DNA of 64,000 nucleotides from an uncultured bacterium (GTDB taxonomy: Bacteria > Myxococcota_A > Polyangia > Polyangiales > Houyiibacteriaceae), in NCBI GenBank assembly GCA_938024995.1, contig CALJDU010000033.1, positions 243,023-307,022 of the forward strand. The letters run 5' to 3'. The notes under the pieces are model-generated. The model was not told the DNA's origin and made no database searches. It worked only from the letters and a program-made list of their open reading frames with translations. Shown piece by piece: positions 25,014 to 33,769 of the stretch. The stretch's first letter is position 1. The number at the start of each line of letters is the position of its first letter. The position numbers and the translations under genes are program-made.

Positions 25014-26155
25014 CGCTCACGCCCCACGACGTAGTCCACGATGGTCTCCAAAAAAGATCGATGAACGCTGTCTGAGAGTACGCTCGAGAGCGTCTGCCAA
25101 TGGCGCCGCGCATCCTCCGCGTGCTGGCCCGCGCGCGCTTTCGCAGCCTCGAGGCATCCCCCCGCAATCAACATCTCGCGGAGCTCAGCGACGTCTTCTT
25201 GTGTCTTCTCGTTCCGCTTCACGAAGCGCGGCGCGAGCGCGGCGTACGCCTTCTCGCTGAGCTCACCGTCTGCGCGGAGCTTGATCAGCATCGCCGGGAT
25301 CTCGGACTCGCGGACGAATCGGGGATCGGGACGCGGCTTCTTGAGGATCTCGAGCGCCCGCGCGGATATCGCCGGCGACGCGGTCTCGAACAGATGCGCC
25401 AACATCAACGTTCGCTTGCCTTCCCAGAGGTCCCCGCACGCCTCTTTCCCCATCACCGCAGGGTCCGCCTCGAGGTTGAGCAGGTCGTCCTTAATCTGGA
25501 ACGCGATCCCGAGGGAACGCGCGAGCGCTTTGACGTGCACGTGATGCTCGCGCTCGGCCTCCGCGATGATCGCGCCCATCAGCATGGGCGTGATGAACGT
25601 GTAGTAGGCGGTCTTCTTCTCGACCATCCGCTCGTAGTCCGCGGGCGTGATGTCCCAGCGCGCCTGACGAATCCACCCCAGCTCCATCGCCTGCCCCTCG
25701 GCAGACTCGATCGACATATTCGCCACCAGCTCAAGGAGCTGCAGCGCGCGACCGAGATCCAGCAGCCGCATGTTGTCGAGGAGCGGGCGAAGCGAGAGCG
25801 CGAGCATGGCGTCGCCGACGTTGATCGCGCTCGCCTCGCCGACCTCGCGATGCAAGGTGGACTCACCGCGCCGACGCTCCGAACCATCCTCGACGTCGTC
25901 GTGGATCAGGAAGGCGTTGTGGTACAGCTCGATCACCGCGGCCGACGGGGCGCACTCGGAGAGCTTCCCGCCAAACGCGCGCGACGTCGCGACGCAGAGC
26001 GCGGGCCTCAGCCCCTTCGCTTCACGCAGCGGATACTCAAGCATGGCTTGGTAGAGCGCGCGGTCAGGGCCCTCAGTCGGGATCCACGCCTTGATGTACT
26101 CGAGCGCGAGGCCGCGACTCTCTTGAAGATAAGCGTCACGTTCGTCAGGGGTCAC
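25010..26155 (-). CDS. Polyprenyl (geranylgeranyl) diphosphate synthase-like prenyltransferase
   Basis: A 381-residue trans-prenyltransferase. The first Asp-rich motif is HDDVEDGSERRRGE (DDxxD plus the following Arg pair that binds the allylic diphosphate). The second is FQIKDDLLNLEAD, which has DDxxN rather than DDxxD, a variant also seen in some GGPP synthases. The motif KTAYYTFITPMLMGA lies between them. Residues about 270-381 form a helical C-terminal extension beyond the usual 300-residue enzyme. It would condense isopentenyl diphosphate with an allylic primer in the cytoplasm. It is the first gene of the overlapping operon that runs left to 19.4 kb or further. Product chain length cannot be read with confidence. 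Confidence 0.85.
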   Translation of the reverse strand: MTPDERDAYLQESRGLALEYIKAWIPTEGPDRALYQAMLEYPLREAKGLRPALCVATSRAFGGKLSECAPSAAVIELYHNAFLIHDDVEDGSERRRGESTLHREVGEASAINVGDAMLALSLRPLLDNMRLLDLGRALQLLELVANMSIESAEGQAMELGWIRQARWDITPADYERMVEKKTAYYTFITPMLMGAIIAEAEREHHVHVKALARSLGIAFQIKDDLLNLEADPAVMGKEACGDLWEGKRTLMLAHLFETASPAISARALEILKKPRPDPRFVRESEIPAMLIKLRADGELSEKAYAALAPRFVKRNEKTQEDVAELREMLIAGGCLEAAKARAGQHAEDARRHWQTLSSVLSDSVHRSFLETIVDYVVGRER

Positions 26156-26279
26156 GGGGAGCTACCGTCGCACGCCCGCGGCGCGCGATACAACGACCTG
26201 TTTTGGCCACGCGCCGACAGACGCGGCCAAGTTCAAGACGTTCATCATCAGGTCACCCGCGGGTCCCGGACAAGGATCG

Positions 26280-27206
26280 CTAGGCGTCGCACAAGTCGCA
26301 GCCGGCGAGCGCTTCTGCGAACGCGCCAACGCTTGAGAAACGAGCCGCGGGGTCCAAGCTCAGCCCCCGCTCCAGCACCGCGCGCGCGCGCTCCGGAACC
26401 CCCGAGAGGTCGGGCGCTTGGTGAAGGATCTGCGCGAGCGTCCCGACCGGCGAAGCGCCGACCCAAGGCGGCTCTCCCGTCAGCAGCTCGACCGCGGTGA
26501 CCGCGAGCGCGAACTGATCCAGCGACGGCCCGACCGCGTGACCATGGATGTGTTCTGGCGCGATGTACGACGGCGAGCCGAGAACCGGCGCGTCCACGAG
26601 GTCGTCGCGCGTCGCGAGCCCGAAGTCGACGAGCCAGGTCTCCCCGTCGAGATCCATCATCAGGTTGTCGGGCTTGACGTCAGCGTGAATCCAGCCGCGC
26701 GCGTGAAGCGTCTCGAGCGCGCACGCGACCTGACTGACGATGATCGCGGTGACGGAGAGGCTGAGCGGACCGCGCAAGAGATCGCGCAAGCCGTGACCGT
26801 TCACGCGCTCGAGCGCCAAGAACGGCGCGCCGTCGTGTTCCCCCGCCGCGATCAAGCTCGGCGCTTTGATCCCGCTCCCGCTGAGCGCACGCAGCGCGCG
26901 CTCTTCGTCCGTGAACGTTCCTCGGCAGAACTGCGTGCACGTCGCGACCTTGAGCGCGACCTGGTGTGAGGCGTCTTGGTCGTCGTCGGCGAGCCACACC
27001 TCCGCCGACGCGCCCTCCCCGATGACCTCGCGAACGACAAAGCGATCGGCGATCCGCTCACCGGGCACCAGGCGATGCGTCCCGCACCCGCAGCCACACA
27101 TCGACCAGCTGAAGACCCCCGAATCGCTCACTTGACGTGCGCGGCTGTTGTTGGCGCGAGGGCAATCCGGTCGCGTGATTCGCTCGTGGGGATCGGAGAC
27201 CATCAC
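26280..27206 (-). CDS. Ser/Thr protein kinase, soluble
   Basis: A 308-residue protein. The N-terminal 45 residues hold a Cys cluster (WSMCGCGCG, plus an earlier Cys) that may bind metal. The kinase core has GEGASAEVWLADD, VALKVA, catalytic loop HADVKPDNLMM, DFGLA and PSYIAPEH. The catalytic loop has Ala where most kinases have Arg (HRD), making it a non-RD-type kinase. No transmembrane segment. Its ATG overlaps the stop of the LuxR gene (ATGA), so kinase and regulator are made together. The prenyl operon starts 124 bases further left and may be read through from here; the 26156-26279 gap shows no clear terminator. Confidence 0.85.
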   Translation of the reverse strand: MMVSDPHERITRPDCPRANNSRARQVSDSGVFSWSMCGCGCGTHRLVPGERIADRFVVREVIGEGASAEVWLADDDQDASHQVALKVATCTQFCRGTFTDEERALRALSGSGIKAPSLIAAGEHDGAPFLALERVNGHGLRDLLRGPLSLSVTAIIVSQVACALETLHARGWIHADVKPDNLMMDLDGETWLVDFGLATRDDLVDAPVLGSPSYIAPEHIHGHAVGPSLDQFALAVTAVELLTGEPPWVGASPVGTLAQILHQAPDLSGVPERARAVLERGLSLDPAARFSSVGAFAEALAGCDLCDA

Positions 27207-27607
27207 GAGACCGCGAGCGCTCGCGCGAGCTCTACTCGGTTCCCCACGTCGAGCAAGCGGTAAGCGTCGCGGAGATGCTGACGCACAGTGTGCGGGCTGA
27301 TCCCGAGGTGACGCGCGATCTCCTCAATGGTGGCGCCGGTCGCGGCCAGCTCGGCCACTTCGCGCTGACGGCGCGTGAGTCGGTAGGCCTCCTGATGCTC
27401 CGCCCGGAACACGATCAAGTAGTGACCGCTCGCCGGGAACACCCGCGCTCGGCCGCCCGGCACGCTGAACTCCTTGTCCTTGTCGCACGACTTATCGAGC
27501 TCTCGAAGCGAGGCGTGGATCCGCGCCATCGCCGCGCGAGGCACCTCAGCGCTGCTCCGAACTACCGTGCCATCCCCAGAACACATGAACGCTACGTCCG
27601 CTTGCAT
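27203..27607 (-). CDS. LuxR-family HTH transcriptional regulator
   Basis: A 134-residue protein. The C-terminal LuxR/GerE helix-turn-helix is complete: LTRRQREVAELAATGATIEE, then IARHLGISPHTVRQHLRD. The N-terminal 70 residues (MCSGDGTVVRSSAEVPRAAM) form a small sensing domain without a receiver Asp pocket, so it is not a classical response regulator. It is translationally coupled to the downstream kinase, which suggests control by phosphorylation (inference). The 192-base gap to the divergent Cys-rich gene at 27800 probably contains promoters for both directions. Confidence 0.85.
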   Translation of the reverse strand: MQADVAFMCSGDGTVVRSSAEVPRAAMARIHASLRELDKSCDKDKEFSVPGGRARVFPASGHYLIVFRAEHQEAYRLTRRQREVAELAATGATIEEIARHLGISPHTVRQHLRDAYRLLDVGNRVELARALAVS

Positions 27608-27799
27608 CTCATCTCCTTTGCTCGGCGTCTCACCGAGGCGAAGGAGTTGATTGCATCTCGCGTACCAATGGAGATCCCCCGCTTTTTGGGCGAGGCGACT
27701 CAGCCTGTTGGACGACCTCGACCGTTCGAACGGAGGAGCTGGACGTTTTCGTCCACTGGTCTCGAGTGCGGAGGTCGGCGGCGGAGTACAGTGCTCACC

Positions 27800-28414
27800 A
27801 TGTTGTACGCGCGGCGACTCGGCGTCTTCCTCGTGAGCGCAATGGTTCTTTCGCTTGGCGCCTTCGAGGGCGCGGCCCAGGAAGAAGACTCCTGCGCAGA
27901 CCTCTGCACAGAAGCCGGCCTATGCACGATCCAAGGTGACGTGTGCGTCGCCACGCGAACGAGTCAGTGCCGGCGCTCGATCGGCTGTCGTGAGGAAGGT
28001 CGATGCAGCCTCCGCGACGGAAGCTGCGTGGTCGCGAGCACGCGAGATTGTCGCCGGAGCGCGTCGTGTTCCCGGCGCGGGCTGTGCACGGAGGGAGGCG
28101 GCATCTGCCAAGCGACCGATCCGGCATGCGCGCGAAGCTCCGGTTGCCGAGACGAAGGGAACTGCTCCGCGGTGGACGCGACCTGCCGAGGCGGACGCCT
28201 AACCTGCGCTCCCACGGAGGTCGGGCATTGCGCAAGCGCCGCAGCTTGTGCTGAGCGCGGACACTGTTCGCTCTTGCGACCCAAACGACACGCCGCCGGA
28301 TACTGCGGTCCGCGTGACGACGAAGCGTGCGCGCGCGCTTGCGAGGGATGCACGCGGCAGCGGATCGGAGGTGCGTACGAGTGCGTCAGTGAGCGAGCGA
28401 GAAACAGCGACTGA
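27800..28414 (+). CDS. Secreted Cys-rich repeat protein
   Basis: A 204-residue protein starting at ATG 27800 with a Sec signal peptide (VFLVSAMVLSLGAFEGAAQ). The mature part consists of about five repeats with the pattern CRRSxGCREEGRCSxxxGxCVA, six Cys per unit. No lipobox, so it is probably periplasmic or released. The open frame extends upstream to 27275, but that stretch is antisense to the LuxR gene and lacks a signal peptide. Function unknown; the repeat type is seen in myxobacterial exported proteins. Divergent to the LuxR/kinase pair. Confidence 0.65.
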   Translation: MLYARRLGVFLVSAMVLSLGAFEGAAQEEDSCADLCTEAGLCTIQGDVCVATRTSQCRRSIGCREEGRCSLRDGSCVVASTRDCRRSASCSRRGLCTEGGGICQATDPACARSSGCRDEGNCSAVDATCRGGRLTCAPTEVGHCASAAACAERGHCSLLRPKRHAAGYCGPRDDEACARACEGCTRQRIGGAYECVSERARNSD

Positions 28415-28461
28415 GCGAGACCGACCGCCTATGCGGCACCAACACGCGAACGGGCAAGAAG

Positions 28462-29247
28462 ATGGCACCAACAACAACGCCGGTGGAGGTTACGCTCGAG
28501 GCACCACACATCCCCGGCGCCGTCGTCTATTTCGCGTTGGGGTTGATGTTCTCGATTGGCTCGATCGCCATGGCCATCGACAACCCGTGGTCGCTCACGA
28601 CCCTCGCCGCCTTGGCCATCACATCGCTGACGGTTGGGTCCCAGGTCTTCCGTACCCGCATCCGGTCGCGACGCCTCACGCTAGGTCCGGACGGCATCCG
28701 TATTGAGCATATGCTGGGACGGACGCGCTTCTTTCCTTGGTCGGAAGTCGTCGGACTGAAGAAAGGGGCCGCGCACCGTCTCTTCTTGGTCACGACGCGG
28801 GGTAAATTCTTGCTCGGGACCGATGTCATGGGCGCCGGCCCCGCCGTGGATGAGGAACGGAGCTATGGGTCAGGCGCCGACCTGCGTGCTTGGATCGAGT
28901 CCGCGCGCGAGCGTTTTCAGGCCGCCAAGCCGCGTACCCGCGACCTGCTCGCCGACGTCCCCGAGCGCAAGTGGGTCAAGACGCTCGAACGCGCGCTCTC
29001 GAGCGCCGACTATCGAACGTTCAATCCGCGGAGCATGATGATCGCGGACCTCCTTGACCCCGGGACTCCGCCGGACATCCGCACGGCGATCGCGAAAGCG
29101 GTTCGGCCACGCGCCGACGAGCGCGAGGTGTTCTCGAGCATCGCGCGATCGTCTGCATCTGTTCGCGTGCGGGTCGCGATCGAAGAGCAGCTCAAGGCCC
29201 CCCAACCACACGAGCTTGAGGAAAGCACCGATAAACGCACCAGCTAA
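28462..29247 (+). CDS. Membrane protein with bacterial PH-like domain
   Basis: A 261-residue protein. Two hydrophobic helices near the N-terminus (GAVVYFALGLMFSIGSIAMA and LTTLAALAITSLTVG) are followed by a segment typical of bacterial pleckstrin-homology (DUF304-like) domains: LTLGPDGIRIEHMLGRTRFF, PWSEVVGLKKG, RLFLVTTRGKFLLG. The C-terminal 110 residues are helical and charged and probably cytoplasmic. It is 47 bases after the Cys-rich gene and could be co-transcribed. Function unknown. Confidence 0.6.
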   Translation: MAPTTTPVEVTLEAPHIPGAVVYFALGLMFSIGSIAMAIDNPWSLTTLAALAITSLTVGSQVFRTRIRSRRLTLGPDGIRIEHMLGRTRFFPWSEVVGLKKGAAHRLFLVTTRGKFLLGTDVMGAGPAVDEERSYGSGADLRAWIESARERFQAAKPRTRDLLADVPERKWVKTLERALSSADYRTFNPRSMMIADLLDPGTPPDIRTAIAKAVRPRADEREVFSSIARSSASVRVRVAIEEQLKAPQPHELEESTDKRTS

Positions 29248-29271
29248 GCACGGCACGGCGGAAGCAGCGCG

Positions 29272-31065
29272 CTAGAGGTAGACCAGCTTCGCCATCGTCA
29301 ACGCGACGATCCCGACGACGATCTGCATCGGGACACCCAAGCGCATGAAGTCGGTATAGCGGTACCCGCCGGGTCCGTAGACCATCAGGTTGGTCTGGTA
29401 ACCGATCGGCGTGCTGAAGGACGTGGACGCAGCGACCATGATGAGGAGCGCGGTCGGGACCAGCGGAATCTGGGAAGCCTCCGCCGCGGACGCCGCGATC
29501 GGGAACATCAACGCAGCGGCCGCGGTCGTGCTCACGACCCCCGCGAGCACCGCGGTCGTCGCGTAGAGCGCGGCCAGCAGACCCAGCGCACCAGAGCCAC
29601 TCGCGAACGACACGACGCGCTCCGCGAGGACCGCCGCCGCTCCGCTCTCGTCGAGCCCCACTCCGACGCCGAACGCCGCGGCGACCGCGATCAAGACGCG
29701 GAGCTCAAGGGACCGCCGCGCCTGCGCGCCGTTCAAGCAACGCGTCGCCAACATCAGCCCTGCGGCGAGGAGCGACGCGGTGATGAGCGGGAGGAGCTCG
29801 AGCGTGTTCACCACGACCATCGCGATGACGATGGAGATCGCGATCCACGCCTTGTCGTGTCGCGGCGCGGTGCTTCCTTCGACCTCCGCGACCAGCGCGA
29901 ACGCGGGGTCGTGTTGGTGGTTGCGCATAAAACGCGGGGGGGCCTCGAGGAGCAAGACGTCGCCGGCGCGAAGCACGATGTCGCCGACCTTACGCGTGAC
30001 CCGCTCGCCCTGACGGTGCACCGCGACGATCGCGGCGAAGTACTCGGTTCGGAAGCGGCTCTCTTTGACGGATCGGCCGGCCAACGGGGAGCGCGCCGCG
30101 ACCACCGCCTCTACCCAGCTCGAGACCGGCCGCGCGAGGAGCTCTTCGTCGAGCTCGACCGATACGAGCCGCATCTTGCGGAGGTCGACGACGGAATCGA
30201 TCTGTCCGGTGAACCACAGGAGGTCGCCCTCGCGCATCACGACGTCTGGTCCGACCGCGGTGCGCACCTCGCCGTCTCGCTCCAGTTCGAAGAGGAAGAG
30301 GTTGCTCAGCGAGCGGAGCCCGGCGTCCTCGATCGTCTGGCCGATCACCGGCGACCCTGGCGCGACCCGCATCGCCAAGGTGTACTCCCGCGCGTCGCGG
30401 AGCGACTCGACCGCGCCTTGCCGATCCTTGAGCAGCCAGCGCGACGTGACGACGACGAAGGTCGTACCGGCGACGAGCGCGGGCAGGCCGAGCCACGTGA
30501 TGTCAAAGAGGCCGAACTCCAGCTCGGGGTTACGCGCTCGCGCCATGCCCGCGACCACCAGGTTGGTGCTGGTTCCGATCAGGGTGCAGGTGCCGCCGAG
30601 GATGGCCGCGTAGCTCAGCGGCATCAGGAGCAACGACGTGCTCATTTTCGCGCGGCGCGACCAATCCGAGATCAGGGGAACAAACATCGCGACGACCGGG
30701 GTGTTGTTGAGGAAGGCCGACATCGCGCCGACCGGGAGCATCATCTTGAGCTGCGCGACCGCGACGCTCTGCGGTCGGCCGAGCACCCGGCGCGCGAGAA
30801 GATCGAGCCCTCCGGTCTCCCGTACGCCAGCCGCAACAACGAACATCGCCGCGATCGTGATGACCGCTGGGCTCGAGAACCCAACGAAAGCCTCGGCAGG
30901 GTTGACGACTCCGGTCGCGAGGAGCGCGGTCAGTCCCGCGACCAAGACCAGGTCCGGCCCGGCCACATTAAACATCATCAGCGCCATCATGCCGATGGTC
31001 ACGGCGACCGCGATGTATCCGTCAGCGCTCAAGAGTGGAACCAGGGTTGAGAGCACACGCGCCAC
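29272..31065 (-). CDS. SLC13/DASS-type anion permease with two TrkA-C domains
   Basis: A 597-residue protein with about 11 membrane helices split by a cytoplasmic region. The transport signature GGTCTLIGTSTNLVVAGM and its C-terminal counterpart (STSFSTPIGYQTNLMVYGPG) are those of the divalent anion:Na+ symporter family (sulfate, dicarboxylates). Two RCK_C/TrkA-C domains lie in the middle (about 220-305 and 310-390: PVIGQTIEDAGLRS, SPLAGRSVKESRFRTEYF). This arrangement is typical of SLC13 permeases annotated as sulfur-deprivation or citrate/sulfate transporters. Inner membrane. Divergent from the Gly-rich lipoprotein gene; the 81 bases between must hold both promoters. Confidence 0.85.
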   Translation of the reverse strand: MARVLSTLVPLLSADGYIAVAVTIGMMALMMFNVAGPDLVLVAGLTALLATGVVNPAEAFVGFSSPAVITIAAMFVVAAGVRETGGLDLLARRVLGRPQSVAVAQLKMMLPVGAMSAFLNNTPVVAMFVPLISDWSRRAKMSTSLLLMPLSYAAILGGTCTLIGTSTNLVVAGMARARNPELEFGLFDITWLGLPALVAGTTFVVVTSRWLLKDRQGAVESLRDAREYTLAMRVAPGSPVIGQTIEDAGLRSLSNLFLFELERDGEVRTAVGPDVVMREGDLLWFTGQIDSVVDLRKMRLVSVELDEELLARPVSSWVEAVVAARSPLAGRSVKESRFRTEYFAAIVAVHRQGERVTRKVGDIVLRAGDVLLLEAPPRFMRNHQHDPAFALVAEVEGSTAPRHDKAWIAISIVIAMVVVNTLELLPLITASLLAAGLMLATRCLNGAQARRSLELRVLIAVAAAFGVGVGLDESGAAAVLAERVVSFASGSGALGLLAALYATTAVLAGVVSTTAAAALMFPIAASAAEASQIPLVPTALLIMVAASTSFSTPIGYQTNLMVYGPGGYRYTDFMRLGVPMQIVVGIVALTMAKLVYL

Positions 31066-31146
31066 TTGTCGCTAAGCGCACACGGGCCTCGCCGCGAACC
31101 CTAGCAACTGGTCGTGTGCGAGACACAGTTGTGGCACCATTTCTCC

Positions 31147-32595
31147 ATGCTTCGCGCGTCTGCTCTGGCTCAGCGCCTTCTCCTCTCCTTCCTTCTGGTC
31201 ACTTTGCAGCTCGGCTGCGCGATTGTGGTCAATCCCGACGAGGGGCGGCTCGGCCCAGACGCAGGTGTCGATGGTGGTCGGGACACGGGCGGCGTGGATT
31301 CCGGGCGAGACACTGGGCGTGACACGGGGCGCGACAGCGGCGGAGACACGGGCGGGACTGACACGAACGTAGACACCGGCGGAACCGACACCGATCCAGG
31401 GTGCACCGGTGCGCCTCGGTGTGAGGGCGACACCCGCGTCTTCTGCGAAGGTGACAGAGAAGCGCGCGTCCTCTGTGAAGGAGCGTGTGAGGACGGTGAG
31501 TGCACCTCCCCCTCGTACCGGCCGGCGAACTTCACGCGCGACCTCTGGGGCTCAGCGACTGGCGACATCAACGTCGGAGACAGCCGTTCGTTCGACACGG
31601 ATGTCTGCATGACCGGTATGGCGAACGCGATGCTCATTGACGAGGTCTGCGTCTTGGTGACCCGAAGCATGACGATCGCCCGGAGCGGAAGCCTGACCAT
31701 CACGGGCTCTCTCCCGATCGCGTTTATCGTCGCGGGTGACGTGGACATTTCTGGAACGCTCGACGCGTCCGCGCGCGGACTCGTTCCTGGGCCCGGAGGC
31801 GGCACCGGGGGAGGAACCGAAGACGCCGACGGAGGCGGCCCGAGCGGCGGTGAAGCGGGCGGCGATGTCGGCTCGTACGACGACGGCGGCGGCGGCGGCG
31901 GCGGCTTGTGCACCGGAGGCGGACGCGGCGGACGCGCGGACGACGCGAGCGGCGGCGACGGCGGAGATCCGCTGGACGACTGGAACGGTGAACCCTTGAT
32001 CGGCGGGAGCGGCGGTGGCCTCGGTCCGGGCTTTCTCAGAGCTGGGTTCGATAGAGACAACCTGGGTCGAGGAGGCGCTGGCGGCGGCGGTCTTCAGATC
32101 AGCGCGCTCGGCACGTTGTCAGTCAGCGGGACGATCCGAGCGGCCGGCGGCGGCGGGCAACCTGGCGGAGACAACCTTGGCTCCGATGCTGACTGGGGAG
32201 CGGGCGGCGGTGGCGGCAGCGGCGGCGCCGTGGTGCTCGAAGCTGAACGCTTCGATCTCGCGAACGCATCGTTGAACGTCGGCGGCGGCGGCGGCGGCGG
32301 CGCAGAAGGGCGCGGTCCCCCACCTGGTCCGGGCGATGACGGCGCTGACGACCTCGACCCGGCGGCGGGCGGTCGCGGCGGCGGCCAGGGCGATGACTCA
32401 CGCGCGGGAGGCATCGGCGCTGGAGCAGGTCGCGCCGGCGGCGGCGACGGTGAGTCGACCGAAGCACGCGGCGGAAACGGCGGCGGCGGCGGCGGCGGCG
32501 GCGGCTGCGTCGAGCTTCACACCGAGCGCCCCATTTCCGGCGAGTATCGCGTCGTCCCGAGCGACGCGATTCAGGTCCGCGCGCGTTTCGAGTAA
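31147..32595 (+). CDS. Gly-rich lipoprotein
   Basis: A 482-residue protein from ATG 31147 with lipobox LQLGC. An Asp/Gly/Thr linker (repeated GRDTG/GGTDT units) at about 25-80 is typical of myxobacterial surface lipoproteins. Next is a Cys-containing stretch (CTGAPRCEGDTRVFCEGD), then a beta-helix-like region with VFCEG..., IAFIVAGDVDISGTLDASAR and LGTLSVSGTIRAAGGGG. The C-terminal 280 residues contain many GGGGGG runs. The architecture (IxVSGTLxAxGGxGG) matches secreted proteins predicted to form right-handed parallel beta-helices with glycine loops. Surface exposure is likely; function unknown. Confidence 0.7.
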   Translation: MLRASALAQRLLLSFLLVTLQLGCAIVVNPDEGRLGPDAGVDGGRDTGGVDSGRDTGRDTGRDSGGDTGGTDTNVDTGGTDTDPGCTGAPRCEGDTRVFCEGDREARVLCEGACEDGECTSPSYRPANFTRDLWGSATGDINVGDSRSFDTDVCMTGMANAMLIDEVCVLVTRSMTIARSGSLTITGSLPIAFIVAGDVDISGTLDASARGLVPGPGGGTGGGTEDADGGGPSGGEAGGDVGSYDDGGGGGGGLCTGGGRGGRADDASGGDGGDPLDDWNGEPLIGGSGGGLGPGFLRAGFDRDNLGRGGAGGGGLQISALGTLSVSGTIRAAGGGGQPGGDNLGSDADWGAGGGGGSGGAVVLEAERFDLANASLNVGGGGGGGAEGRGPPPGPGDDGADDLDPAAGGRGGGQGDDSRAGGIGAGAGRAGGGDGESTEARGGNGGGGGGGGGCVELHTERPISGEYRVVPSDAIQVRARFE

Positions 32596-32635
32596 GAGGC
32601 TTGCGAAGTCCGCGCCCAAGCGCGACAACCTCTCG

Positions 32636-33619
32636 GTGACGAACATCAAAGGGAGCGCGCTCATCACCGGCGCGAGCGGGTTCATCGGGACCTGGTTGAG
32701 AGAGAGACTGCTCGCGGACGGCGTCGACGTCATCGCGATTCGTCGGCCAGGCTCTCCAGAAGCCAAGGTCGGCCGCTCGGTCACCGCGAGCTACAGCGAC
32801 CTTGACGCGCTCAAACGAGTCATGGCCGACGAGCGACCGGACTACGTTTTCCATGTCGCGGGCGTGACCAAGGGCCGGACCTACGAGGACTTCCGCAACG
32901 GCAACGTAGTCCCGACCAAGAACCTCCTCCGCGCGCTCGAAGCGGAACACCCAGACGTGAAGCGCTTCGTGCACATCAGCTCGCTCGCCGCGTTTGGTCC
33001 GGCCGAAGCCGCGCGACCGCTTCGCGAGAGCGACCCACGCGAACCGATCGAATTCTACGGCGAGAGTAAGCTCGAGGCGGAGCGGGTCGTCGAAGAGTCG
33101 AACGTGCCCTGGACCATCATGCGTCCGTCTGGTGTCTACGGTCCGCGTGACGTCGACATGTTCGAGCTCTTCAAGAGCGCCCACCGCGGCGTCAACCTCT
33201 TCTTCGGAAACCGCCACCGGTGGTTCTCTAAGATCTACGTGGACGACTGCGTGCGCGCGATCCTTGATGGAGCCGCGAGCGACGCCACCGTTGCGCAAGG
33301 CTACTTCCTCGGCGAAGGTGGCCCGGTGACCTGGGACGAGTTTCAGAGCGAGATCGTGCAGGTCGTCGATCGCAAAGTGCGAACCGTGAACCTCCCGGAG
33401 TTTCTCGTGACCGTCGCGGCCTACGGCGGTGAGCTCATGACGCGCTTTGACGGAAAGCCGCGCCTGTTCAATCACCAGAAAGCGAAGATGGGCGCGCAAG
33501 AAGCGTGGACCTGCCACGTCGATAAAGCGCGCGAGGACTTTGGCTTCGTTGCCGATGTGAAGGTGCCGGAGGGCGTTCAGAAGACGCACCGCTGGTATCT
33601 CGACAACGGCTGGTATTGA
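32636..33619 (+). CDS. NAD-dependent epimerase/dehydratase (extended SDR)
   Basis: A 327-residue protein with a likely GTG start at 32636 (MTNIKGSALITGASGFIG). Extended short-chain dehydrogenase features: GASGFIGTWL dinucleotide loop, HVAGVTKG, HISSLAAFG, catalytic YGESK (YxxxK), RPSGVYGPRD. Enzymes of this family act on nucleotide sugars, cinnamoyl-type or sterol substrates; the substrate here is not evident. There is a 40-base gap after the Gly-rich lipoprotein. The longer open frame to 32336 overlaps that gene in another frame and is Ala-rich noise, so it was rejected. Confidence 0.85.
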   Translation: MTNIKGSALITGASGFIGTWLRERLLADGVDVIAIRRPGSPEAKVGRSVTASYSDLDALKRVMADERPDYVFHVAGVTKGRTYEDFRNGNVVPTKNLLRALEAEHPDVKRFVHISSLAAFGPAEAARPLRESDPREPIEFYGESKLEAERVVEESNVPWTIMRPSGVYGPRDVDMFELFKSAHRGVNLFFGNRHRWFSKIYVDDCVRAILDGAASDATVAQGYFLGEGGPVTWDEFQSEIVQVVDRKVRTVNLPEFLVTVAAYGGELMTRFDGKPRLFNHQKAKMGAQEAWTCHVDKAREDFGFVADVKVPEGVQKTHRWYLDNGWY

Positions 33620-33769
33620 TCTCACCGGCTGCTTGCGCCCTTTGCTTCTGCATTGCGCGGGAGCGCCGTCGATCATCACGCGGAGCTCCCTGCAAGGGGC
33701 GAGTGATGGCGACCTTCTGGCTCGTCCCGTGTACCCGCGGCGGCGTCCCTCAGGCAGAGCGCCGAGCGC

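Noticed and set aside
32336..32635. N-terminal extension of the epimerase
   Set aside because: It overlaps the Gly-rich lipoprotein in another frame and is Ala/Arg noise. The Rossmann fold starts after the GTG at 32636.
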